This document shows positions 9,009 to 15,716 of a stretch of 52,595 nucleotides of DNA, piece after piece. Position 1 is the first letter of the stretch, and each line of letters opens with the position of its first letter. This DNA is from Granulicella aggregans (lineage in GTDB: Bacteria > Acidobacteriota > Terriglobia > Terriglobales > Acidobacteriaceae). The notes under the pieces are model-generated. The model did no database searches. It was not told where the DNA came from and saw only the letters and a list, made by a program, of their open reading frames with translations. Where the stretch lies: NCBI RefSeq assembly GCF_014203275.1, contig NZ_JACHIP010000017.1, forward strand, positions 1-52,595, given 5' to 3'. Position numbers and translations under genes: made by a program.

Positions 9009-9329
9009 TCACTGCAGCAGCGGCACATCGTTCCACAATCTCGTAAGGGTGACACGGGTCAGTTTCAGTGCTTGGACTCCGCTGTTCGTCACCCGGAAAT
9101 ATTGTTTCGCTCGCCCGCCCCGTTCAGGCGTCGGTTCTCCCAGCGAGGATGACACAAAACCTTTGCTTTCGAGCCGCCCTAGAGCTGCGTATATGCTGCC
9201 TAGACTGACTTCTCTTTCGGCAAGAATCAGCAGTTCCTTTGAGATTGGGACACCGTAGGCGTTGTCGCCCAGCCGGACCACAACCAGAAGGACCATCAAT
9301 TCCATTTCACCGAGATGGCTTCGATTCAT
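9009..9329 (-). CDS. PadR-family transcriptional regulator
   Basis: A 106-aa PadR-type winged-helix protein. The N-terminal helix-turn-helix runs through LGEMELMVLLVVVRLGDNAYGVPISKEL. The recognition region and wing follow (SLGSIYAALGRLESKGFVSS), then RAKQYFRVTNSGVQAL. The family usually represses a nearby membrane or efflux gene and responds to small molecules. The downstream membrane protein gene starts 8 bases after its stop, which makes it the likely target together with autoregulation. The leader is short and AT-rich (TATAGT about 10 bases before the start), with no clear ribosome-binding site. Confidence 0.9.
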   Translation of the reverse strand: MNRSHLGEMELMVLLVVVRLGDNAYGVPISKELLILAEREVSLGSIYAALGRLESKGFVSSSLGEPTPERGGRAKQYFRVTNSGVQALKLTRVTLTRLWNDVPLLQ

Positions 9330-9376
9330 TTATTCAACTATAGCGAAGAAATAATCTGGAAGCAAGCTTGTGACAG

Positions 9377-9931
9377 ATGGAGTCGGATGGGTACGATCCG
9401 GAACTTGATCGCGGGGTATGGCAACGACTCCTTTGGGGCAAGATGATCGGTCGATCGGCTCGGCGGAGTCGAAGTTTCCGCAAACGCCGTTTTTCATTCA
9501 CGAACGCCGAGGCGGTCTACCGAATTTGCTTTGGCCATATCTTTACCGCAACCCACAGTGAGGCCAGCGCTGCTGCCAAGAACATTGCGTCTTCTCTGGC
9601 GAACGCTTCATATGAAACGCCACAGGATGACCCGATATTCACCGAGGTCGTAGCGATCAGAAGTCTTCTCAACATGGCCCTAAAGACGCTTCTGCTGGGT
9701 GAGAAATTGACTCCTGAAGAGTTCAGCAGTCTGCTCACGATTGTCCGCACAGAGAAGCGGCAAGTGGGCAAAGATGTCATGCAGCAGTACCTGAGTAACA
9801 GATTGATCCGCTGCGGACGGACGCACGCATGCCTACGTAGTTCACCAACAGGCGGCTACGCTGCGTCGAGCTTTGTCACAACAAACCCGTCCACGAGAGC
9901 CAGTACCTTGCCGTGGCTGTCGCAGGCGTAA
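9377..9931 (+). CDS. Hypothetical protein, C-terminus extended by a probable frameshift
   Basis: An unrecognised 184-aa frame. The central part (about 45-140) looks like ordinary soluble helical protein, with a segment ending QVGKDVMQQYL. After that point the translation becomes shadow-like and runs antisense into the small gene at 9856-10092. In the related repeat copy near 13905, the opposite-strand frame also ends in LQQYLE followed by a stop. Restoring one G after CAGTACCTG here would give the same LE-stop ending near 9800. So the real gene probably ended there and the last 45 residues are spurious. The start at 9377 is not secure. Confidence 0.4.
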   Translation: MESDGYDPELDRGVWQRLLWGKMIGRSARRSRSFRKRRFSFTNAEAVYRICFGHIFTATHSEASAAAKNIASSLANASYETPQDDPIFTEVVAIRSLLNMALKTLLLGEKLTPEEFSSLLTIVRTEKRQVGKDVMQQYLSNRLIRCGRTHACLRSSPTGGYAASSFVTTNPSTRASTLPWLSQA

Positions 9932-10092
9932 CCGGCTCCAATACTTGAGCCGACCACACCTATGCCGACTACAAATACCGCGGGCTGACGGCACTCTTCA
10001 GCTGCAAGGACCATTGCGCGGTTTTGGGGATCGATTATTTTCGCTGAGGGAAGTCCGGTCTTCTTGCTCATGGTGCAAATTCGCTGCGGCAT
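9856..10092 (-). CDS. Small conserved protein of unknown function, paralog of 13623-13856
   Basis: A 78-aa protein with a nearly identical central block, GIGVVGSSIGAGYACDSHGK, followed by a hydrophobic V-D-G-F-V-V-T end. It is about three-quarters identical in DNA to the plus-strand gene at 13623-13856, and similarity continues into both flanks. An internal ATG at 10074 (MSKKTGLPS) is an alternative start that both copies share. I do not recognise the family. The glycine-rich block suggests a small compact fold but no function. Conservation between two copies with different third bases supports real coding. Confidence 0.6.
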   Translation of the reverse strand: MPQRICTMSKKTGLPSAKIIDPQNRAMVLAAEECRQPAVFVVGIGVVGSSIGAGYACDSHGKVLALVDGFVVTKLDAA

Positions 10093-10111
10093 GAGCCGAT
10101 TCTAGTCGCTT

Positions 10112-10124
10112 GTCCACCATGGAC
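10112..10124. promoter_or_regulatory. Conserved palindrome GTCCA-TGG-TGGAC upstream of small gene (copy 1)
   Basis: A perfect 5-bp inverted repeat about 20 bases before the first ATG of the 9856-10092 gene. The same 13 bases and the following CAAGCGACTA occur at the same distance upstream of the paralog at 13623. Conservation within otherwise diverged flanks suggests a binding site or promoter element. Confidence 0.4.
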
Positions 10125-10217
10125 TTCACCGACCAGCATTCCATCTCGTAGCGCACTTGGCGATCAGACGTGGCGTATCGTTACCGAACCGACTGCCCTG
10201 ATCCAGCTTGCCCGAGG

Positions 10218-11069
10218 CTAAGCGCTGTTGAGCATCTCCGGGCCGTTGTTGCGGACGTTTCCGACCAGCGGATTACAGCAGTCGGTCTGCATGGCGTCCG
10301 AGTCGAATGGTCGCAGCAGATCGATCGGCGGTGCTTCCGTGTCTCGATCAAGCCAGCGTCTCCAGTCGCGCTCAGCCAGAATGACCGGCATCCGTGTGTG
10401 GATCGGCGCCATGATCTCGTTTGCCTCGCAGGTCACTATCGAGAAGCTTTGCAGCCATCGCGGGTTCGGATCGACTCTGGCAAGGATGCTGGCAGCAATC
10501 TCCGGATTCAACTCTTTGATGGCCGCGACAGGATCGTCGTCAGGCGCTATGTCACCAACGAGATGCCCTAACTTCCGCTCTGCTACGGCGCTCCTGATCT
10601 CCTGCCAAACTCTCTGATCGACAGCGTCCGGCGACTCCTTCCAAGCGTCCCAGAGACCGGCGAAGGCCATAGGTTCTCCGCTCTTGAAGGAGATGGCGAA
10701 AGGCTGTTTGGCGGGCTTTGAGGAGTCGTCGAGCTTCTTCCATTCGTAGAAGCCGTCGACGGGAACGATGCACCGGCGCGTCTTGAAGGGGCCGCGCCAG
10801 GTAGCCGACGTGGTGATTGACTCCGCCCGCGCATTGAAGGTCGAGAAGCCCTTGAAGTCAGCTAGGCTCTTGGCGAAGAAGGGAACCAGTCCCCAGCGCG
10901 CGAGGACCATTTCGCGATCGTCGGTGTCCCGTGCCTGGCGCACGATTGGCTGGAAGGTGCTTGGGGCGATGTTGTAGTTGGGTGCGAGCACGAGCTCGTC
11001 TGCTACGCCGGCCCGGAAGGCCTCGGCGATGCGCTGCTTGTCGGATCGACGATAGTAGCGGCCGCACAT
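10218..11069 (-). CDS. SRAP-family protein (YedK/HMCES-like abasic-site DNA-protein crosslinker)
   Basis: A 283-aa SOS-response-associated peptidase fold. HMCES/YedK proteins use the cysteine exposed after Met removal to form a protective crosslink with abasic sites in single-stranded DNA. Seen here: Cys2 (MCGRYY), Asn33 in PNYNIAPS, Glu109 in VDGFYEW, and His224 in MAPIHTRMPVIL, which are all of the family's key residues. Relatives are usually about 220-240 aa. This one carries roughly 55 extra residues (about 150-204) between GLWDAWK and WLQSFSIVT. The start ATG lies 2 bases after the stop of the upstream small gene, so translation is probably coupled. Nearby small genes and an HNH remnant suggest a phage- or plasmid-derived DNA-maintenance cassette. 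Confidence 0.92.
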   Translation of the reverse strand: MCGRYYRRSDKQRIAEAFRAGVADELVLAPNYNIAPSTFQPIVRQARDTDDREMVLARWGLVPFFAKSLADFKGFSTFNARAESITTSATWRGPFKTRRCIVPVDGFYEWKKLDDSSKPAKQPFAISFKSGEPMAFAGLWDAWKESPDAVDQRVWQEIRSAVAERKLGHLVGDIAPDDDPVAAIKELNPEIAASILARVDPNPRWLQSFSIVTCEANEIMAPIHTRMPVILAERDWRRWLDRDTEAPPIDLLRPFDSDAMQTDCCNPLVGNVRNNGPEMLNSA

Positions 11070-11071
11070 GG

Positions 11072-11314
11072 CTAGGGCTTACGCATTTGATCTTCATACT
11101 GCTGTGTGTAGAGATCAAGACGCGCCTTCAGAGTGGGAAACCCAGATGTTGGCTTTCCCTTCACCACGTCATCGACCTCTTCAGCAATCAATCGAACCAA
11201 CACGAGCTTCTCGGCCTCAGTCATTTTTCGTCCTTTTGCGAACAAGAGTAACACCCAGACGGGCCGCGATCTTGCGAGTTGTTTGTACTGATCGGAGGTG
11301 ACAAGAAGACTCAC
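11072..11314 (-). CDS. Small hypothetical protein upstream of SRAP
   Basis: About 80 aa from a GTG at 11314. The stop lies 2 bases before the SRAP ATG. The same frame stays open upstream of the GTG, reading LADRQAIEHGIRSGRRNVSLLV, which matches LADVQALEHGLRSGRGNVTLFL in the gene at 11792-12031. The true start is therefore probably further upstream, overlapping the preceding gene, or the 5' part has been lost. The C-terminal half (LLFAKGRKMTEAEKLVLVRLIAEEV...) is a charged helical stretch with no family I know. The function is unknown. Confidence 0.5.
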   Translation of the reverse strand: MSLLVTSDQYKQLARSRPVWVLLLFAKGRKMTEAEKLVLVRLIAEEVDDVVKGKPTSGFPTLKARLDLYTQQYEDQMRKP

Positions 11315-11397
11315 ATTTCGGCGTCCAGACCTGATCCCATGCTCAATCGCCTGACGGTCAGCCAGCCGCTTGCTCCACCCCAGAGCACGTGGATACG

Positions 11398-11673
11398 CTA
11401 CATTGTGGGTAGCTTGCCCTGGCTGCGGAGAACTCGGTTAGCCAGTGTCTCCAGTCGATCCGCAAGTTTTAGAGCTTGCTCAGGCGATATTGCCAACTGG
11501 ACAACACCCAACTCTCCCTTTGCCAAGCCTTCCGGCGTTTCGGCGAAACCCAATTGTGCGAAGATCCCCACGTCAAACTTTTCGATGTGCCAGCGTATCA
11601 GCGGCATCATCGATATCTCGCCCTTTTCATTGCGTAGGTATTGCTCATCATCCATAAGTTCCGCTCCTGTCAT
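11398..11673 (-). CDS. Small hypothetical protein in SRAP gene group
   Basis: A frame of up to 91 aa. The ATG at 11655 (MDDEQYLRNE) is a likelier start than the one at 11673. The C-terminal half, VVQLAISPEQALKLADRLETLANRVL, is an amphipathic helix pair of the kind seen in many short accessory proteins. I recognise no family. It runs in the same direction as the SRAP gene, with 83 bases to the next small gene, and is probably part of the same transcript. Confidence 0.5.
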   Translation of the reverse strand: MTGAELMDDEQYLRNEKGEISMMPLIRWHIEKFDVGIFAQLGFAETPEGLAKGELGVVQLAISPEQALKLADRLETLANRVLRSQGKLPTM

Positions 11674-11791
11674 CTCTCTTGTACCTTTACCGGCACCTTC
11701 TGGACCACCCGGTTGAAGGGGTCATGCGCCTACTCCACCGATTATTCTTTCGCGGGTTCAGGGTGACCGGCCCGAGACCCACAGCGCACTC

Positions 11792-12031
11792 CTACTTTGC
11801 CAGCCTCTCGAACTGCTCATTTGTCAGGAACAGGGTAACGTTGCCCCGGCCGGAACGGAGCCCATGCTCGAGCGCCTGGACATCAGCGAGGCACTTCAGG
11901 CCGCCGCCGCGCCGCGCGAGTTCGGTGACCTTCTCCTCCAGGGAGAAGCTGAATGACCGAGGCAGTGGCACGCCCTGAGTCTCATCCGTGAAGGTGCAGC
12001 GCCAGCGGTCGTTGACCAGGACAAACGCCAT
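11792..12031 (-). CDS. Small hypothetical protein, paralog of 11072-11314 N-terminal segment
   Basis: About 79 aa from the ATG at 12031 (MAFVLVNDRW). A basic, polar N-terminus leads to LADVQALEHGLRSGRGNVTLFLTNEQFERLAK, closely similar to the segment preceding and inside the 11072-11314 gene. The shared pattern is LAD-x-QA-x-EHG-x-RSGR-x-NV-x-L-hydrophobic-x-T. This looks like a small domain present twice in the cluster. It is transcribed towards SRAP. The function is unknown. Confidence 0.5.
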   Translation of the reverse strand: MAFVLVNDRWRCTFTDETQGVPLPRSFSFSLEEKVTELARRGGGLKCLADVQALEHGLRSGRGNVTLFLTNEQFERLAK

Positions 12032-12127
12032 GCGAACCCGCCGCGCTGATTCGCGGGATCGCAACGGGGGCAGGCGCGCTCACCTGGACGCTGCCAGGTA
12101 GTACATGGAGGGCCACGCCGAGAATGA

Positions 12128-12307
12128 TCAGCCTGGAGGCTTGCTCAGCTCATTCCATTTCAGTATCTCCCTGAGAGTCGGAGGGGTGTCGCCCTTCTTC
12201 TTGTTGCACCAGGGACAGGCCAGCACCAAGTTCGAGATCGTGTCCCGGCCGCCCAGAGCCAGGGGGATGAAATGATCCACCGTCGCTGGTGAGGAATGCG
12301 TTTTTCG
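12128..12307 (-). pseudogene. HNH endonuclease C-terminal remnant
   Basis: In one minus-strand frame the segment reads VDHFIPLALGGRDTISN, then a Cys-x-x-Cys pair in CPWCNKKKGDTPP, and stops at 12128. This is the core of an HNH nuclease: the D-H pair, GG, the Asn, the zinc-type cysteines and the final N-x-x-K-G. An in-frame TAA at 12308-12310 closes the frame upstream, and the N-terminal half of a normal HNH protein is missing. It is a 5'-truncated remnant lying beside the SRAP genes. HNH and SRAP genes often travel together in phage and mobile islands. Confidence 0.65.
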
Positions 12308-12378
12308 TTACCAATGTTATTTGTAGGCGTCCATCCGGAGGACGTTCAAATCCCTGCCATCGAGCGAGGTGAGATCAG

Positions 12379-13347
12379 GTGAGAGTGCAAAACCGTATGT
12401 TCCGAGGGATGTCTGCTGTTGTTTTCAGCCTCATGTTGGAAACCATTCTCGTTGCGCAAGGAACACGTAATGCTGATTTGAAATCAACCGATCTGATCCC
12501 AGCCGGCGAGGGAGTTTTGAATGCCTTTCAACAATTCCCTCTTGTCGGCATCGAGGATTGGCATGGGCTCGCTCAGGAAGAGGACTTCTACGTTCAACTT
12601 TTGAAGAACCCTCGTTTTTCCAAAGAGGTCGGCAATGTGGTCGTGGAGTTCGGCGGCGCGGCATAACAGACTACTGTCAACCGGTATGCGGCCGGAGAGG
12701 ATGTCCCCTACGAACAGCTGCGCGCGGTGTGGACAGACACACTCGGCTGGCTCCCTACCGTTACAAATGTTGGATATTTGAATGTCTTCGCAGAGATTCG
12801 AGCAGTGAACAAAAGTCTGCCGCCTGCCGAGCAAATTCACGTATGGCTCGGGGAACCTTCTGTTGACTGGTCGAAAATCAGAAACTCAGAAGATCTGCCC
12901 CAGTTCACCCAACGCGACCGACATCCCGCAGAGCTGATTAGATCGGAGATACTCGCCAAACACAAAAAGGCTTTAGTGATCTACGGAGGCATCCACTTCC
13001 GAGCAATAGACCAGATGCGGTCCTTGGTTGAGAAAGCTTACCCGCAGTCGTCTTTTGTCATCGAGCCTTACCACGATCACGGACAGGTATCTGATTCAGG
13101 GGCTCTTGAAAGGAGCATTCCTCTAGGAAGCGATCCTGTATTGCTGGTAGGAAACGTGCACCTTGATGGCGCCAAGGCTTTGCTTTATCTCGGACCGGCG
13201 TCAAGCTTAACGGAATCGCCTCAGACGCCTGACCTCTACCTCGATGAAAGCTTTCGGCGTGAAATCAATCGCAGAAGCGTGATCCTTTCTGGCTCTCCCA
13301 TCTCTGAGGGAGTTCCCCCGGTGTCTCCGAAATATCTTGCTAAGTAA
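12379..13347 (+). pseudogene. Hypothetical exported protein split by in-frame TAA
   Basis: One continuous frame is interrupted only by TAA at 12664-12666. Residues upstream (VGIEDWHGLAQEEDFYVQLL...VVVEFG) and downstream (TVNRYAAGEDVPYEQLRAVWTD..., then ALVIYGGIHFRAIDQMRSLVE) read as one roughly 322-residue protein with a hydrophobic export leader. The layout (early loop with His, a conserved Glu in VVEFG, a late YGGIH) recalls proteins loosely similar to the Tiki/ChaN/erythromycin-esterase fold, but I cannot assign the family firmly. The stop is either a true nonsense mutation or a base error. Apart from it the frame shows no decay, so the inactivation would be recent. Confidence 0.6.
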
Positions 13348-13590
13348 AGTGGTCGTTCATCCTCGTAAGGCCCATTCTCGAAGGTTTGGGTGCTGGAGCG
13401 AATGGAAGGCAGTTTTCGGTTGCGCAACGAACGTTTAGAACCAAACGGCGCGTTCCAAGAAGGGTCAAATCGCGACTGTAGATCAGTAGGGGTGTCGAGT
13501 TGGGCTGATTTGTTCTCAAGGAATTCAGGAGATACGCCAATTCTTGATCGTGGAGTGTGCGCTGCGTGACGGAATGCCGGGTTGGTGAAG

Positions 13591-13603
13591 GTCCATGGTG
13601 GAC
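13591..13603. promoter_or_regulatory. Conserved palindrome GTCCA-TGG-TGGAC upstream of small gene (copy 2)
   Basis: This is the same 13-bp palindrome plus trailing CAAGCGACTA as at 10112-10124, again about 20 bases before the first ATG of the small gene. It is a candidate operator or promoter element. Confidence 0.4.
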
Positions 13604-13622
13604 AAGCGACTAAAATCCTCTC

Positions 13623-13856
13623 ATGCCTAAGAAAGTTTGCACCATGAGCAAGAAAACCGGCCTCCCTTCAGCGGAAACAGTTGATCCGAGAACTATCGCA
13701 ACGGTCCTAGCTCAAGAGTGCCGTCAGCCAGCGAAATTTGAAGTCGGCATCGGTGTTGTCGGCTCAAGTATTGCAGCCGGTTACGCCTGCGACACCCACG
13801 GTAAGGTGCTGGCCACGATCAACGGGTTTGTTGTGACGCCGCTCGACGCAGCCTAA
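13623..13856 (+). CDS. Small conserved protein of unknown function, paralog of 9856-10092
   Basis: A 77-aa protein with GIGVVGSSIAAGYACDTHGK as its core, closely matching the minus-strand gene at 9856-10092. Both keep the internal MSKKTGLPSA start candidate (here at 13644), the Cys before RQPA, and the LDAA C-terminus. It has no recognised family. Nearly identical protein blocks with many silent differences indicate selection on the protein. The two copies face away from each other and bracket the SRAP/HNH segment. Confidence 0.6.
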   Translation: MPKKVCTMSKKTGLPSAETVDPRTIATVLAQECRQPAKFEVGIGVVGSSIAAGYACDTHGKVLATINGFVVTPLDAA

Positions 13857-14039
13857 CAGACTTCTGGTGAAATGAGATAGGCCCCTCCGCAAGCGGATCG
13901 ATCTCACTCCAGGTACTGCTGCAACCTCTCTTCTTCCGCAAACGAATCGACGCCATCATGCTTTGTGGAAAAATTGCCTGCATTTCGGACCGACACTCCA
14001 GATAAAATCTGTCTCGTGAAGATCTGCTTGGAGGTCTCA

Positions 14040-14291
14040 ATGGTGAATCTTACGAACGGCATGGTGAGAATCAGACGGGGCGCAGAACTTCCACCCTTTC
14101 TAGATTCAGAAGCACCCACTTACACCCTCGAAGGGCTTGATGGCTTTCGAGCTACCTGCTGCGGATTCGACAACGTTGGAACTGCACTGAGAGATTCGTT
14201 CGTCTTCAAGAACGAGGATCTAAAGATAGCTCGCTTAGTGCTGGACAGCGATCCGAGCACGCAGATCGCTCTAGACGCCTGCCCTATCTAG
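14040..14291 (+). CDS. Small hypothetical protein
   Basis: An 83-aa protein from an ATG with GGAGG 5 bases upstream, a better signal than the earlier in-frame ATG at 13965. The sequence (MVNLTNGMVRIRRGAEL... GLDGFRATCCGFDNVGTAL) is globular-looking with a Cys-Cys pair. No family is recognised and it has no clear operon partner. Confidence 0.45.
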   Translation: MVNLTNGMVRIRRGAELPPFLDSEAPTYTLEGLDGFRATCCGFDNVGTALRDSFVFKNEDLKIARLVLDSDPSTQIALDACPI

Positions 14292-14385
14292 TTCACGCTG
14301 CATCAGAACAACTGAATCGCTATACGCTCGACTTCCGCCAGCGTCCGGTCATAGAGCCTCGTCGTGCGCAGGCAGCGCAACAGGC

Positions 14386-14817
14386 CTAGCTTTTAGCTGG
14401 AACGATGAGTTTCTGGGCGTCCAGAGCCACATCCTGGGCTTCTTCCGCGAACTTCCATAGATCATCTATTACCCAACTATGAGCGACCGAGTCTCCGAGG
14501 GAGCTGAGAATCTGGCCGTCATCCTTCGACGTGATGGGGCGCGCCAGCAGAAGCGAATCGCGCTTCGCCACGAGCGACGAAAATGCTTCCGCAACGGAAT
14601 CAATATCTGCGTTCGGCTTCACTGAAGAAGCGAGCTTCAGATCTCTTGCAATCTCATCGGCGGTCCGGCCTCGCGTCAGCGTGATATATCCCGGGATCAA
14701 GCTGTTCACTAAATACGCGATGACGCCTTCCGCGTAAGCGAAGTTGTAGAAAGCTTCGCCTGCAGCCTCAAGATAGTCTTCTTCAACCGGTATGCGTAGA
14801 GTGTACGGTCGTGGCAT
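14386..14817 (-). CDS. Hypothetical helical protein
   Basis: A 143-aa, mostly helical protein: PVEEDYLEAAGEAFYNFAYAEGVIAYLV near the start, a short T-R-G-R-T turn, then long helices to the C-terminus. It has no signal peptide and no catalytic motif I recognise. It lies just downstream of the AT-hook gene at 14923-15261 on the same strand, about 65-105 bases away, so the two may be co-transcribed. Residue usage and good stop spacing support real coding. Confidence 0.55.
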   Translation of the reverse strand: MPRPYTLRIPVEEDYLEAAGEAFYNFAYAEGVIAYLVNSLIPGYITLTRGRTADEIARDLKLASSVKPNADIDSVAEAFSSLVAKRDSLLLARPITSKDDGQILSSLGDSVAHSWVIDDLWKFAEEAQDVALDAQKLIVPAKS

Positions 14818-14922
14818 AAATTACCTCAGATCAGAGTTTAGCCGAACCGCGACGATCCTCTGTTTGTCGCCGCGCTGCCCCTTATGCTTGCAGCTCTGCG
14901 ACGGACTTCTTTGCAGGAACAG

Positions 14923-15261
14923 CTACTTTCTTGCGGACCTTTGCAGTGATCTCTTTGCGGCTGCCTTAGCCGGTTTGCTGGTTTTCTTCTGAGCTGCCCA
15001 ACGTGCCTTCTGCGCGGCGGCGATCCGTGCTTTGCCTTCGGCGCTCATGGTGCGCTTAGCCGGTTTGACCACAACGGGCGCGACAGTTTCCGCTTTCTTG
15101 TTGACGGAGCCTTTCGGCCGCCCGCGACGCTTCCCTGTTGCGGGCTTCGCCGCCACCGGCTTTACTGCCTGGATGACAGGGGCGTCCGCGAGCAGAGCGT
15201 GGGCCTGCTGTAACTTCAAAATCTCTTGGTCGATAGCTTCGAGTATCTCGTTCGTATTCAT
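14923..15261 (-). CDS. Small basic AT-hook protein, C-terminus probably frameshifted
   Basis: A 112-aa Lys/Ala-rich protein. It has an N-terminal helix (MNTNEILEAIDQEILKLQQA, about 1-25), an AT-hook KRRGRPKGS at about 44-52, and the basic motif MSAEGKARIAAAQKARWAA at about 73-91. The AT-hook core R-G-R-P binds the minor groove of AT-rich DNA, so a nucleoid or regulatory role is likely but inferred. It is a paralog of 16531-16965. The last 11 residues look out of frame. Shifting by one base near 14955 gives an Ala/Lys-rich tail of about 25 residues (AKEITAKVRKKVAVPAKK...) ending at a TAA at 14882-14884. This fits a one-base deletion. GAGGG precedes the ATG. Confidence 0.7.
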   Translation of the reverse strand: MNTNEILEAIDQEILKLQQAHALLADAPVIQAVKPVAAKPATGKRRGRPKGSVNKKAETVAPVVVKPAKRTMSAEGKARIAAAQKARWAAQKKTSKPAKAAAKRSLQRSARK

Positions 15262-15275
15262 GTTCCCTCGCTATC

Positions 15276-15285
15276 AGCATACCTG
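15276..15285 (-). promoter_or_regulatory. Shared element CAGGTATGCT upstream of AT-hook gene 1
   Basis: This 10-mer (minus strand) lies 14 bases before the ATG at 15261 and recurs 27 bases upstream of the paralogous gene at 16965, while the bases around it differ. TATGCT could be a -10 box. No clear -35 is seen. Confidence 0.3.
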
Positions 15286-15332
15286 CTGAAATTGCTCGTA
15301 TTGAGCGAATTGATTCGGTCAGAGCTAATCAA

Positions 15333-15716
15333 CTAAACACTTATGTCGTTCAAGACCTCGCGAGCGTCTTTGAGGGTCACGACCATGAGCCGCGGATCTC
15401 CAACACACTCCGAGAAACCGAGCTTGAAATAGAAGGCGCGTGCATCGTCCGAGATGGGATGAACGACGATTCCGCGGATGCCGATGGTGTCAGCGGCATG
15501 CGAGACGCGTTGGATGGCATCCTTGAAGAGGCCCCGACCAACACCTTTGCGGGCGAGGCTGAGATCGACAGCGAGCCGGCCCAGCATGACGACCGGAATC
15601 GGGTCCGGCATGTTGCGCCGGAACTTGCCCGGCAGCCCAGCGATACTGACCGAATCCGACGAAAGAGCGTAGTAACCGAGGACCCGGTTCTCTTCACAGA
15701 CGACGAAGGTCCTGCT
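15333..15716 (-). pseudogene. GNAT acetyltransferase truncated at its 5' end by IS6 element
   Basis: The remaining frame reads SRTFVVCEENRVLGYYALS..., then MLGRLAVDLSLARKGVGRGLFKDAI, AIVVH-like VVHPISDDARAFYFKLGF and a normal stop. R-x-x-G-V-G-R-G is the acetyl-CoA-binding motif A of GNAT enzymes. The layout matches the TacT-type toxins that acetylate aminoacyl-tRNA and usually pair with a DUF1778 (RHH) antitoxin. The first 40 or so residues and any antitoxin gene are missing. The coding frame meets the IS tip at 15716/15717. An internal ATG at 15611 could still start a 92-aa piece. The toxin assignment is inferred from family resemblance. Confidence 0.75.
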
